DNA of 64,000 nt, from NCBI GenBank assembly GCA_025757645.1, contig CP107216.1, forward strand, positions 1,735,501-1,799,500. The letters are read 5' to 3'. The position numbers and the translations under genes were made by a program. The notes under the pieces are model-generated. The model ran no database searches, was not told where the DNA came from, and saw nothing but the letters and a program-made list of their open reading frames with translations. Origin of the DNA: Clostridiales bacterium (GTDB taxonomy: Bacteria; Bacillota; Clostridia; Oscillospirales; Oscillospiraceae). Of the stretch, positions 39,793 through 48,882 are shown one piece after another (positions within the stretch are counted from its first letter, which is position 1; each line of letters begins with the position of its first letter).

Positions 39793-42072
39793 TCACGAGA
39801 GATGCACCGTAATGTCGCCCATCTGATCGGTGCGGTAGATCGGTATGTGGTGCGCCTGCAGGCGCTCGAGCGTGTCACTCGTCGGATGACCGTAGCTGTT
39901 GTAGCCGACGGAGATGATCGCTGCGTCCGGCGCGATGGCGTCGAGCCATGCGTCACCGGTGGATCTTTTCGAACCGTGGTGGCCGACGAACAGCAGCTCA
40001 ATGTCGGGATAGGTGCAGGTGCTGAGAAACTTTGCCTCTGCCGTCGTGTCCACGTCGCCGGGCACAAGCGTGTCATAATCGCCGATGGAGGCCAGCACGA
40101 TCATGCTGCCGTCCTCCTGTCCGGCGCAGGGCTCCGGATACAGGCGCACGGAGATGCCGCCGGCCGCGATCGTCTGTTGCGCGTCCACGCGCACAACGGT
40201 CGTATGGTTCGCCTCCGCGAGCGCGAGAATGTCGCTCAGCGGGGCCTGCGTGATATCCGCAGCGGCCGGGATGACCAGTGTGCGCACCGGAAGCCAGTGC
40301 ATCAGGCGCAGCACGCCGTTGACATGATCGTCGTGCGGGTGCGTGAGCACGAGCAGGTCAAGGCTCCGGTGCCCCTGCGCGAGCAGCTTGCGCGCCGCGA
40401 GGTCGCCCGGATCTTCCGCCGTAGAGCGGCCGCCGCAGTCCACTACGGCGCAGGATCGCCCGCTGGAAAACACGATACTCTGCCCCTGACTGACATCGAG
40501 CGCCGTCACGGTCGATGTGCGCTGCAGCTGCACGGCATTGACGGTCAGCACCGCGCACAGTGCCAGCACGCTGCACGCAGCGGGGATCCAATAGCGCACC
40601 TTACGCCGCCGGGAGAGCAGCCACGCCGCGCCGAACATGGCATACACCAGCACGAGCCACCAGACGACCATGCGGCTGCCGGTGAACAGCACTGCACCCG
40701 GAAGTTTTGAGAGCACGTTTGCCACAGCGAGGATATACCGCAGCGGCCACGCCGTCACCCACGCGAGCGCCGTGCCGCCCCATGCCCAGACAAGGCCGAG
40801 CAGCGCCGTGAGGTAGCAACCGATGAACGCGGCCGGCAGCAGCCACAGGATGAGCAGGTTCGTGACCGGCGCGATGAGCGAAATGTTGCCGAAATGCAGC
40901 GCCGTGAGCGGCACGGTAAACACCATGGCGCCGACGGAGCTCGCCGTTGTGGCACTGAAAAAGGCGCGGATCTTCCGCCGCGGACGCGAGAGCTTCACAT
41001 CGGCGGGCAGCAGGCGCGCATCGAGCGCGCGGTACAGCGCACCAGAGACACAAAACAGGCCCGCCATGGACGCAAACGAGAGCTGCAGACTGATACTCGC
41101 CGCTGCAAATGGATTGGCCGTAAGCAATATGGCCAATGCTGTCAGCAGCGACGTCGGCGGGTCGTTCTCCCGCCCGAGCAGCGGCGCAAAAAGCACCAGC
41201 GCCGTCATGAACGCCGCGCGCAGCACCGACGGGCTGCATCCGGCCATGACGACAAACACAACCATCATCGGCAGGCCGATGATGGCCGTCATGCGCCGGT
41301 TGCCGGTGAACAGACGCAAAAAGCCCAGCAGAAACGCCAGATGCAAGCCGGAAACCGCGACCGTGTGCATGATACCGGTCGTGCTGAGCGGAATGTCCAG
41401 ATCCTGCGCGTAGAGCGCGGATTTATCGCCGAGCATGAGCGCCTGCGCAAACGGCAGCACATCCGCCGGGAAGGCGGCCTGCGCGCTCGTTTTGAGCGAC
41501 TGGGCGACGGTTTTCGGCCAGTAGAGCCAGCTGCGGCTCCAGACGCCGGTGCGCGCAAGCGTTTTGTCCCGCACACTGCCGATGAGGTATATGCCCTTGG
41601 TAATGTAGGCGTCCGTCTCCTCCCCGTAGCGCAGCGTGGATGGGCGGAACTTCACGTCCGCCGTGATCTCGTCGCCGGGGCGCAGCGCAGCGGCGTCCGC
41701 ATCGGAGACGTAGAGCCGCGCCTTGCAGTTGGGCACGTCCGGGCTTGTGAGCAGGGCGGTCAGCCCATAGCTGCGCGCATATGCGACAGGATACTCCGTC
41801 ACGCGCGCCGTGACCGTCTGCACATCGCCGGAAACGTTCTGCACAGGCGTCAGGCGCAGGGCCGACGCCGCAGCGTACCACCCGAAGCCAATGGCTGCCG
41901 ACAGCAGCGCGGCCATGACCCTGCGGCGCGTCTGCCCCGGGAGCAGCAGCGTCACGAGCGCAAGCACGACTGCCGCGAGCGCACCGGGCAGCACCCAGCG
42001 CGCCGGCAGCAGAAAATGCGCCAGAAAGATCGCAGCCGAAAATCCGCCTGCGCAGTATGCCAGCTTTCGCAC
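39793..42072 (-). CDS. comEC: ComEC/Rec2 DNA uptake channel
   Basis: 759 residues from the GTG at 42072, 5 nt after GGGGGAG; the ATG at 42102 would sit on the tail of the preceding terminator. An N-terminal OB/DUF4131 region is followed by the multi-span Competence domain (MLGDKSALYAQDLDIPLSTT, TVAVSGLHLAFLLGFLRLF) and a C-terminal metallo-beta-lactamase domain (LVLTHPHDDHVNGV, VGHHGSKRSTG). It transports single-stranded DNA across the membrane. No other com genes are in the window. Confidence 0.93.
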   Translation of the reverse strand: MRKLAYCAGGFSAAIFLAHFLLPARWVLPGALAAVVLALVTLLLPGQTRRRVMAALLSAAIGFGWYAAASALRLTPVQNVSGDVQTVTARVTEYPVAYARSYGLTALLTSPDVPNCKARLYVSDADAAALRPGDEITADVKFRPSTLRYGEETDAYITKGIYLIGSVRDKTLARTGVWSRSWLYWPKTVAQSLKTSAQAAFPADVLPFAQALMLGDKSALYAQDLDIPLSTTGIMHTVAVSGLHLAFLLGFLRLFTGNRRMTAIIGLPMMVVFVVMAGCSPSVLRAAFMTALVLFAPLLGRENDPPTSLLTALAILLTANPFAAASISLQLSFASMAGLFCVSGALYRALDARLLPADVKLSRPRRKIRAFFSATTASSVGAMVFTVPLTALHFGNISLIAPVTNLLILWLLPAAFIGCYLTALLGLVWAWGGTALAWVTAWPLRYILAVANVLSKLPGAVLFTGSRMVVWWLVLVYAMFGAAWLLSRRRKVRYWIPAACSVLALCAVLTVNAVQLQRTSTVTALDVSQGQSIVFSSGRSCAVVDCGGRSTAEDPGDLAARKLLAQGHRSLDLLVLTHPHDDHVNGVLRLMHWLPVRTLVIPAAADITQAPLSDILALAEANHTTVVRVDAQQTIAAGGISVRLYPEPCAGQEDGSMIVLASIGDYDTLVPGDVDTTAEAKFLSTCTYPDIELLFVGHHGSKRSTGDAWLDAIAPDAAIISVGYNSYGHPTSDTLERLQAHHIPIYRTDQMGDITVHLS

Positions 42073-42107
42073 GCCCGCTCCCCCCTCTATCTCTGGGGAC
42101 ATTATAA

Positions 42108-42141
42108 ACAAAAACGGCGGCCGGAACAAGTCCCGCCGCCG
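42108..42141 (-). terminator. Terminator of the alaS operon
   Basis: Stem CGGCGG / CCGCCG with GGCCG/TTCC interior, followed by TTTTTGTTT on the minus strand, 14 nt after the HIT-protein stop codon. Confidence 0.85.
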
Positions 42142-42154
42142 AATTTCGTTGCCT

Positions 42155-42496
42155 TTACAGCAGCTTCTCGCCCATCGGCGCGCCGCCGAGGACGTGGAAG
42201 TGCAGGTGATGCACGGTCTGGCCAGCATCGTCGCCACAGTTGGAGATGACGCGGTAGCCGCCGGTCAGTCCCTCCTGCGCGGCGAGCTTCGCAATGACCT
42301 CAAAGCACTTGGCGACCACAGCGGAGTTTTCCGCCGTGATGGCCGCGACCGAGTCGATGTGCTGCTTCGGGATCACAAGAAAGTGCACCGGCATCTGAGG
42401 ATTGATGTCGCGGAACGCATAAACATCATCATCGTTGTACAGGCAGGTGGAAGGGATCTCCCCCGCCGCGATCTTACAAAACAGGCAGTCGTTCAT
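42155..42496 (-). CDS. HIT family nucleotide-binding protein
   Basis: 113 residues: an N-terminal zinc-type CLFCKIAAGEIPS, then MPVHFLVIPKQHIDS, and the histidine triad in GQTVHHLHFHVLGG. HINT-branch proteins hydrolyse AMP adducts of amines. It starts 12 nt after the alaS stop, so it is the last gene of the T-box operon. Hydrolysis of aminoacyl-AMP side products is known for HINT enzymes and would fit here. Confidence 0.92.
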   Translation of the reverse strand: MNDCLFCKIAAGEIPSTCLYNDDDVYAFRDINPQMPVHFLVIPKQHIDSVAAITAENSAVVAKCFEVIAKLAAQEGLTGGYRVISNCGDDAGQTVHHLHFHVLGGAPMGEKLL

Positions 42497-42508
42497 AATG
42501 AAACCTCC

Positions 42509-45157
42509 TTACAGTCCCAGCTTTTCCGCCACGAAATCGTCCACGATGGCCAGCGCGTCGTCGATCTTCAGCACCTCGCTGCCGCCGCCCATGGCGGAGT
42601 CCGGCTTGCCGCCGCCCTTGCCGCCGGTGACCGCCGACACGGCGCGCACAAGATCGCCCGCGCGGATGCCCCTGGCCACGGCGTTCTTACCGCAGACGGC
42701 CACGAACGTGACCTTGCTCTCCGTCGCCGTCGCAAGCACCGCGACCGTGTCCGGATCCTTATCACGCAGGAAGTCGCCGAGCTTGCGCAGGTCGCCGGCC
42801 TCGAGGTCGGTGCGCGTCGTCGTGATGACCTTGATGCCGCCGATGTTCTTCGAGGCATAGAGGAAACGGTCGACGTCGCTGTGCAGGATCTTCTCTTTCA
42901 TGCGCTCAACGTTCTGGCGCGCCTCCTTGAGCTCCGCCGTGAAGCCCTTTGCCTTGGCAATGAGGTCGGCGGGCTTGGCGTGCAGCACCTCGGCCGCCGC
43001 GTACATGCGGCGGTTGACGGCCTCCATCTCGCGCAGGTAGGCCTTGCCGGTGATCGCCTCCACGCGGCGCACGCCGGACGCGACCGAGCTCTCGCCCGTG
43101 ATGCGGAACGGGCCGATCTTGGCGGTGTTGTCCACATGCGTGCCGCCGCAGAGCTCAACGGACTTGCCGCCCATGTTCACCACGCGCACGAGATCGCCGT
43201 ACTTCTCACTGAAGAGCGCCGTCGCGCCGCTGGCCTTGGCCTGCTCCATCGACATCTCGGACACGGTGACGTCCATGCCGTCAAGGATCCAGTCGCCGAC
43301 GATCTCATTGACCCGCTCCAGCTCCTCGGGCGTGATGGCCGAGAAATGCGTCAGGTCAAAGCGCAGGCGATCCGGCTCCACGAGCGAGCCCGCCTGATGC
43401 ACGTGATCGCCCAGCACCTCGCGCAGCGCGGCCTGGAGCAGGTGCGTGGCCGAGTGCGCACGCATGATCGCCTTGCGGCGGTCGGTATCGATGCGCGCCG
43501 TGACGGTCTGCTCGACCTGCAGGCGGCCGGAGTGCATCACACCGTGGTGCAGGAATTTGCCGGCCTTGTCCTTCTGGACGTCCGTCACCTGGAAGAGCGC
43601 GCCGTCCGTCTCAATGACGCCGTTGTCGGCCACCTGGCCGCCCATCTCGGCATAAAACGGCGTGCAGTCGAGCACGAGCACGCCCTGCTTGCCCTCATCG
43701 ATCTCCGAACAGACCTCACCGTCGCAGACGATGGCCAGGATCGTGCCCTGATCGACCGTGTGGTCATAGCCGGTGAATTTCGTCGGCGTCGTGTCCAGGC
43801 CGAGGTCCACACCGGCCCATGCCAGGTCGCCGAGCGCCTCGCGCGCCTTTCTCGCGCGCACGCGCTGCTGCTCCATCAGCTCCTGGAACGCATCCTCATC
43901 CACGGTCATGTCCTGCTCCTGCACCATCTCGCGGGTCAGGTCGATTGGGAAGCCGTAGGTGTCATAGAGCTTGAACGCATCCGCGCCGGAGAACACCCGC
44001 TCGCCCTTGGCCTGATGCTCGGCGAGCAGGTCGGAGAAGATGTGCATGCCAGCGTCGATGGTCTTGGCGAAGTTCTCCTCCTCGTTGCGGATGACGCGGG
44101 TGATATACGCCTGCTTCTCGCGCAGCTCGGGGTACTGGCACTCGTTTTCGTGCACGACCATATCCACGACCTGATACAGGAACGGTTCGTTGACGCCGAG
44201 GAGCTTGCCGTGGCGCGCCGCACGGCGCAGCAGACGGCGCAGCACGTAGCCGCGGCCCTCGTTCGACGGCAGGATACCGTCCGAGATCATCATGACGGAG
44301 GCGCGGATATGGTCGGTGATGACGCGCAGGGACACGTCGGTCTGGTGGCTGTCACCATAGTGCGCGCCGGTGATCTCGCTGACCTTGTGGGTGATGTTCA
44401 TGACGGTATCGACGTCGAAGAGCGAATCCACGCCCTGGCAGACAACGGCCAGACGCTCAAGGCCCATGCCGGTGTCAATGTTTTTCTGAACGAGATCGGA
44501 GTAGTTGCCGTTGCCGTCGTTGTCAAACTGGGAAAAGACGTTGTTCCAGACCTCCATATAGCGGTCGCAGTCGCAGCCGGGCGCGCAGTCCGGCTTGCCG
44601 CAGCCGTAGGCTTCGCCGCGGTCAAAATAGATCTCCGAGCAGGGGCCGCACGGGCCGGAGCCATGCTCCCAGAAGTTATCGTCCTTGCCGAGGCGGGTGA
44701 TGCGGCTCTCGGGGATGCCGATCTCGTCGCGCCAGATGTTGAACGCCTCGTCGTCCTTTTCATACACGGACGGGTACAGCCGCTCGGGGTCGAGACCGAC
44801 CCAGTCCGGGCTCGTCAGAAACTCCCACGACCAGGCGATGGCTTCATGCTTGAAGTAGTCGCCGAAGGAGAAGTTGCCGAGCATCTCAAAATACGTGCCG
44901 TGGCGCGCGGTCTTGCCGATGTTCTCGATATCGCCGGTGCGGATGCACTTCTGGCAGGTGCAGACACGGTGGCGCGGCGGCTCCTTGTCTCCCTTGAAGT
45001 AGGGCTTCATCGGCGCCATGCCGGAGTTGATGAGCAGCAGGCTTGCGTCATCCTGCGGGATGAGCGAGAAGCTCGGCAGACGCAGGTGTCCCTTCGTCTC
45101 GAAAAAGCGCAGGAACATTTCGCGCAGTTCATTCAGACCATATGGTTTCATAATCAT
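42509..45157 (-). CDS. alaS: Alanine--tRNA ligase
   Basis: 882 residues, full length. Catalytic class II domain (PYGLNELREMFLRFFETKGH; HHRVCTCQKCIR-like motif region), editing-domain metal site HSATHLLQAALREVLGDHVH, CGGTHVDNTAKIG, and the C-Ala oligomerisation domain (KGGGKPDSAMGGG). Two starts (45157, 45151) are close together after GGAGG. Controlled by the T-box upstream, via the 68-residue gene that precedes it. Confidence 0.97.
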   Translation of the reverse strand: MIMKPYGLNELREMFLRFFETKGHLRLPSFSLIPQDDASLLLINSGMAPMKPYFKGDKEPPRHRVCTCQKCIRTGDIENIGKTARHGTYFEMLGNFSFGDYFKHEAIAWSWEFLTSPDWVGLDPERLYPSVYEKDDEAFNIWRDEIGIPESRITRLGKDDNFWEHGSGPCGPCSEIYFDRGEAYGCGKPDCAPGCDCDRYMEVWNNVFSQFDNDGNGNYSDLVQKNIDTGMGLERLAVVCQGVDSLFDVDTVMNITHKVSEITGAHYGDSHQTDVSLRVITDHIRASVMMISDGILPSNEGRGYVLRRLLRRAARHGKLLGVNEPFLYQVVDMVVHENECQYPELREKQAYITRVIRNEEENFAKTIDAGMHIFSDLLAEHQAKGERVFSGADAFKLYDTYGFPIDLTREMVQEQDMTVDEDAFQELMEQQRVRARKAREALGDLAWAGVDLGLDTTPTKFTGYDHTVDQGTILAIVCDGEVCSEIDEGKQGVLVLDCTPFYAEMGGQVADNGVIETDGALFQVTDVQKDKAGKFLHHGVMHSGRLQVEQTVTARIDTDRRKAIMRAHSATHLLQAALREVLGDHVHQAGSLVEPDRLRFDLTHFSAITPEELERVNEIVGDWILDGMDVTVSEMSMEQAKASGATALFSEKYGDLVRVVNMGGKSVELCGGTHVDNTAKIGPFRITGESSVASGVRRVEAITGKAYLREMEAVNRRMYAAAEVLHAKPADLIAKAKGFTAELKEARQNVERMKEKILHSDVDRFLYASKNIGGIKVITTTRTDLEAGDLRKLGDFLRDKDPDTVAVLATATESKVTFVAVCGKNAVARGIRAGDLVRAVSAVTGGKGGGKPDSAMGGGSEVLKIDDALAIVDDFVAEKLGL

Positions 45158-45184
45158 CTATCCTCCAAATCAAATTCTCTTGCT

Positions 45185-45391
45185 TCACTCTTTTTGCAGC
45201 CGCTCGGAAAGGCTGGGCGCGTCCGCGCGGTAAAACTCCAGCTTGCCGCAGCGCCTGCAGGCATAGATATCGACCTCCAGCGCACCGGAAAAGAGGTTGG
45301 ACAAGTGGCCGGTCAAAAGGCCGTATTGCCCGAGCTGCAGGGATTCCTGCCCCAGATGCTCCATCTCGCCATGACAACGCAGACAGTCCAT
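45185..45391 (-). CDS. Small zinc-ribbon protein in the T-box operon
   Basis: 68 residues from the ATG at 45391 (GGAG site). A CLRC...CRRC pair (residues 3-6 and about 46-49) makes a probable zinc ribbon. The family of such short ribbon proteins in Clostridia has no assigned function. It lies between the T-box terminator and alaS, so it is induced with alaS when tRNA-Ala is uncharged. Confidence 0.75.
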   Translation of the reverse strand: MDCLRCHGEMEHLGQESLQLGQYGLLTGHLSNLFSGALEVDIYACRRCGKLEFYRADAPSLSERLQKE

Positions 45392-45405
45392 AACACGTCT
45401 CCTTT

Positions 45406-45644
45406 CAAAAAAAGATGCCTCCGCCCCATGGACAGGGGCGAAGGCATTCGAGCATTCACGGTACCACCCTGATTGCCGCTCACGCGGCGTCTCAAGTCGT
45501 CCTTAACGCGGACAGACGTCCCGGTCGTCCCGGGCCGCTCCGGAGCGGCCGCCATGCTGCCGGCCGAAGGGCTTCCACCGTCCCCTTCTCTCTGCTGACC
45601 GGGTGCTGCACAGTTCTTCTCCATCCAAGCGTTCTGTTCTGGAT
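45406..45644 (-). promoter_or_regulatory. T-box riboswitch (alanine type) with terminator
   Basis: On the minus strand the leader has a stem I AG-bulge region (AGAGAGAAGGGGACGGTGGA, revcomp near 45580), the invariant T-box AGGGTGGTACC (45460-45470), and a terminator stem GCCTTCGCCCC / GGGGCGGAGGC followed by T7 (45407-45446). Uncharged tRNA-Ala would favour the antiterminator formed with the T-box. The Ala specificity is inferred from the downstream alaS. Confidence 0.92.
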
Positions 45645-45646
45645 TT

Positions 45647-46891
45647 TTATATTTTACCACATTCGAGCCGAATGTCAACCGTTTCGGCGGGTAATTTCCG
45701 CCGCACGAGCGACAGCGGCGCAGCCCTGCACGGCAGCGGCATGGTAAAGCGCTGCATCGGGTGCGGCACGCTCTCGAGTGGAAGGCCATCGGCATCGCAC
45801 AGATCCTGCGCCGTGAAGGTCACGGGCGGTGCGGCGTTCGTGACGAGCTCGAGCGTATCGCCGACGGAAAACTTGTTGCGCTGCGTCAGCACGGCGCGCC
45901 CGTCGGGCGCGGTGCCCTCCACGACGGCGCAGACCTCCGCACCGGCAAAGTAGGCGGAGTTTTCCGTGTACTGCCCCGGCTGGCCGAAGTAGAACCCGGT
46001 ACTGTACGGCCGGTGGCTGATCTGCAGCACCTCGCGCTGCCAGACCGGGTCGAGCGGCCGCCCGGCGACGGCATCGTCGAGCGCGTGGCGGTAGGCATTC
46101 GTGACCGCGCCGACATAATAGGCGCTCTTGGTGCGCCCCTCGATCTTCAGGCTCGTAATGCCGGCCGCCAGCAGCTCCGGCAGGTGATCGATCATGCACA
46201 TGTCGCGGGAGTTGAAGATGTACGTCCCGCGCGCGTCCTCCGTGATGTCAAACACCTGGCCGGGGCGCTTGGACTCCGTGAGGCCGTACTTCCAGCGGCA
46301 GGGCTGGGCGCAGCGGCCGCGGTTGGCATCGCGCCCGGTGAGGTAGTTTGACAGCAGGCAGCGGCCGGAAAACGACACGCACATTGCCCCGTGCACGAAT
46401 GCCTCGAGCTCCAGCTCAGGCGGTGTGTGGGCGCGGATGGCAGCGATCTCGGCGAGCGACAGCTCACGCGCGAGCACGACCCGCTGCGCGCCGAGATCAT
46501 ACAGCGCCGCCGCAGCCGCCGAATTGACCACGCCGAACTGCGTGCTCACGTGCAGCGCGACGTGCGGCGCATAGCGCTTTGCGAGCGTGATCACGCCAAG
46601 ATCGGCCGCGATGATCGCATCCACGCCAGCGTCGTCGAGCAGCTCCAGATACGCCGGCAACTGCGCCATCTCGTCATCGCGCGGCAGAGTGTTGCACGTC
46701 ACGTGCACGGCGGCGCCCTGCACGTGCGCAAGCTGCACGGCCGCGCGGATGCCGTCCGGCGTGAAATTTTCCGCCCCGGCGCGCATGCCGAACTGCGCAC
46801 CGGCCAGATATACTGCGTCTGCACCGAAATGGAGCGCCATTTGCAGGCGCTCCAGATCTCCGGCAGGGCATAACAATTCCGGTTTGTTCAT
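45647..46891 (-). CDS. U32 family peptidase / tRNA hydroxylation-type protein
   Basis: 414 residues. N-terminal NKPELLCPAGDLERLQMALH, the U32 signature region EAFVHGAMCVSFSGRCLLSN with the following GRDANRGRCAQPCRW cysteines, and ITSLKIEGRTKSAYYVGAVT. The cysteines suggest an iron-sulfur cluster as in the YegQ/RlhA relatives that modify RNA. It is separated from mltG by 12 nt. Whether it is a protease or an RNA hydroxylase subunit cannot be decided here. Confidence 0.88.
   Translation of the reverse strand: MNKPELLCPAGDLERLQMALHFGADAVYLAGAQFGMRAGAENFTPDGIRAAVQLAHVQGAAVHVTCNTLPRDDEMAQLPAYLELLDDAGVDAIIAADLGVITLAKRYAPHVALHVSTQFGVVNSAAAAALYDLGAQRVVLARELSLAEIAAIRAHTPPELELEAFVHGAMCVSFSGRCLLSNYLTGRDANRGRCAQPCRWKYGLTESKRPGQVFDITEDARGTYIFNSRDMCMIDHLPELLAAGITSLKIEGRTKSAYYVGAVTNAYRHALDDAVAGRPLDPVWQREVLQISHRPYSTGFYFGQPGQYTENSAYFAGAEVCAVVEGTAPDGRAVLTQRNKFSVGDTLELVTNAAPPVTFTAQDLCDADGLPLESVPHPMQRFTMPLPCRAAPLSLVRRKLPAETVDIRLECGKI
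45651..45678 (-). promoter_or_regulatory. Promoter of the T-box operon
   Basis: TTGACA (45673-45678), 16-bp spacer, TAAAAT (45651-45656) on the minus strand. It lies inside the last codons of the U32 peptidase gene. Confidence 0.8.
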
Positions 46892-46903
46892 ATTCGTCCC
46901 CGC

Positions 46904-48550
46904 TTATTGTGAATAACTCTGTTTGGCCACGAACGCCTGGAACTCGCCATAGTTCGTGAAGAACTTGTGCGTACCGGACTCGGCGTCGAGCGCGTAGTAC
47001 AGCGCCTGCGTGCTTGCCGGCGAGAGCGCCGCCTTGATGGACGCAAGGCCGGGGTTTGCAATCGGCGTGGGCGGCAGGCCCTTGTTCTGATAGGTGTTGT
47101 ACGGGCTGTCGATCTTCGTATCCTCCACGGTGAGCACATCCTTGTGCTCCGGCAGGACGTACATGATCGTCGAGTCGATCTGCAGCGGCATGCCGGCCTC
47201 GATACGGTTATAGATGACGGCGGCGATCATGGCGCGCTCATCGTCGTTGGCCGCTTCCTTTTCGATCATGGACGCGACCGTGACGACCTCCTGCATGGTC
47301 ATGCCGCGCTCGTCCGCCTTTTCGAGCATCTCGGCCGTGATGCGGTCGTGGAAGTTCTCCAGGAACTTATTGATGGCGCTCGATGCCTGCATGCCCTGAT
47401 AGAACTCATACGTGTCCGGGAACAGGAAGCCCTCGAGGCGCTTGGCGTCGCCCTGCATGCTCTGGTCGATGAACGAGTAGTTGTAGGAATAATTGGCCGC
47501 CGCGTCCATAAGGTCGTCATACGAACAGACGTTTTCATCCTCGAGCTTGCGGAAGATCTGCTCCATCGTATAACCCTCGGGGATGGTGACCTTGGTCGTG
47601 ACCATAGCGCCGGAGCCGACCTGCATCTTCTTGACGAGCGCGCGGTAATCATAGTTCGTGCTCAGCTCATACGTGCCGGGGTCAATCTTCGTTTTCGCGT
47701 GCGAAACACTGCAGTAAAGCTCGAAGAGGCCCTTATACTTGATGATACCGGCATCCTTGAGCTGCTTTGCCACGTAGCCCACGCTCACCTGATGGCCGGA
47801 GCGCTCCTTGGCATTGCCGTCGGCGTCCGTGTACGAAATGGTGACGTCCTTGAACTCGGACTTATCGAGCGTGACCGTCGCCGTGACCGGCTCTTTGTTG
47901 AGCGCGAGTACGTCCGACGCCGCCATCCAGCCGACGCAGGCGAGAATGATGCTGATGCTGACGACAAAGGCAAAATAGATCAGGCCGCCGAGGCAGCCGC
48001 TGCGGCCGGCGCGGCGCGGCGCTTCCGGCTCTGCCGGGCGCGCAGCGCGCTCGACAGGCGCTGCCTGTACCTCCGTTTCCGGCGCTGGGCGCGGGGCCGG
48101 CTGTGGGCGCGCGGCAGGCGTCTGCTCCGTATGGGGGTGAGCCGGCCGCTGCTGCCGCGGCTGTTCGGCGCGCGGCGTCTGCGCCTGGGCCGGGCGGGGC
48201 TGTGCATGCGGCTGCACGGGATGGGGACGCGCGGAGCGCTGCCCCTCCGGGCGCACCGGATGCGGCTGGGCCGGACGCGCGGAGCGCTGTCCTTCCGGGC
48301 GCACCGGATGCGGCTGTGCCGGGCGCGCGGGGCGCTGCCCCTCCGGACGTGCCGGACGCGGCTGGGCCGGGTGCGCGGAGTGCTGTCCCTCCGAACGTAC
48401 CGGGCGCGGCTGGGCCGGATGTGCGGGGCGCTGCCCCTCCGGCTGTGCCGGACGGCGGCGGGCCGGCTGCGCGGCTGCCGAACGCTGCGGGCGGGACGAA
48501 TCCTGCTCGTCGCGGAACAGCTCATCAAAGTTCTTAAAGTGATCAGACAT
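46904..48550 (-). CDS. mltG: Endolytic transglycosylase MltG with a long Pro-rich N-terminal tail
   Basis: 548 residues. Residues 1-185 are cytoplasmic and low-complexity (Pro/Arg/Gln/His, 16-residue repeats), then one span (about 188-212), then the YceG domain. MltG signatures: IPEGYTMEQIFRKLEDE, LEGFLFPDTYEFY, MTMQEVVTVASMIEKEA (catalytic Glu), DSPYNTYQNKGLPPTPIANP. It cuts nascent glycan strands and sets their length. The normal cytoplasmic part is far shorter. Confidence 0.93.
   Translation of the reverse strand: MSDHFKNFDELFRDEQDSSRPQRSAAAQPARRRPAQPEGQRPAHPAQPRPVRSEGQHSAHPAQPRPARPEGQRPARPAQPHPVRPEGQRSARPAQPHPVRPEGQRSARPHPVQPHAQPRPAQAQTPRAEQPRQQRPAHPHTEQTPAARPQPAPRPAPETEVQAAPVERAARPAEPEAPRRAGRSGCLGGLIYFAFVVSISIILACVGWMAASDVLALNKEPVTATVTLDKSEFKDVTISYTDADGNAKERSGHQVSVGYVAKQLKDAGIIKYKGLFELYCSVSHAKTKIDPGTYELSTNYDYRALVKKMQVGSGAMVTTKVTIPEGYTMEQIFRKLEDENVCSYDDLMDAAANYSYNYSFIDQSMQGDAKRLEGFLFPDTYEFYQGMQASSAINKFLENFHDRITAEMLEKADERGMTMQEVVTVASMIEKEAANDDERAMIAAVIYNRIEAGMPLQIDSTIMYVLPEHKDVLTVEDTKIDSPYNTYQNKGLPPTPIANPGLASIKAALSPASTQALYYALDAESGTHKFFTNYGEFQAFVAKQSYSQ
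48230..48442 (-). repeat. 48-bp tandem repeats in mltG
   Basis: Four to five copies of a 16-codon unit of the form PEGQRSARPAQPHPVR, with small variations. The unit is positively charged and Pro-rich. Confidence 0.85.
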
Positions 48551-48753
48551 GGTTCGGTCTCCCTGTCAACATGGAATTCGTTCCTGCCGCCCACACGGCG
48601 CAGGAACCCCCATGCCCCGAGGGGCATAAGATAAGGCGACGGACGGAAACGGCGCCGTTTCTCCGGTCACGCCGGAAAACATTGCGCCAGATCCATGCAC
48701 CGCGCGGGGTCTGGCCACGCAAAAATCAGTTGCGCGGAGAAAGGGTTTTGGTT

Positions 48754-48882
48754 ATGTGCTGCGGAAATAATAATAGCTGTCTCTGGATCATCCTCATTCT
48801 GATCCTGCTCTTCTGCTGCGGCGGCTGGGGCAACTGCGGCTGCGACAACAACAATAACAACGGCTGCGGCTGCGGCTGCTAA
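48754..48882 (+). CDS. 42-residue Cys/Asn/Gly-rich membrane peptide
   Basis: ATG at 48754. A short MCCGNNNSC start, one transmembrane span (LWIILILILLFCC), then a GGWGNCGCDNNNNNGCGCGC tail. Similar peptides in Oscillospiraceae are sometimes labelled 'chorion class high-cysteine protein'; the name carries no function. It ends in an overlap with the cyclo-ligase gene and is followed by a clear terminator. May be membrane or spore-surface associated. Confidence 0.65.
   Translation: MCCGNNNSCLWIILILILLFCCGGWGNCGCDNNNNNGCGCGC

Noticed and set aside
41810..45472. 1,220-codon open frame on the plus strand
   Set aside because: It is the antisense shadow of alaS and parts of comEC; high GC keeps the opposite frame free of stops. 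The minus strand carries recognisable AlaRS motifs.
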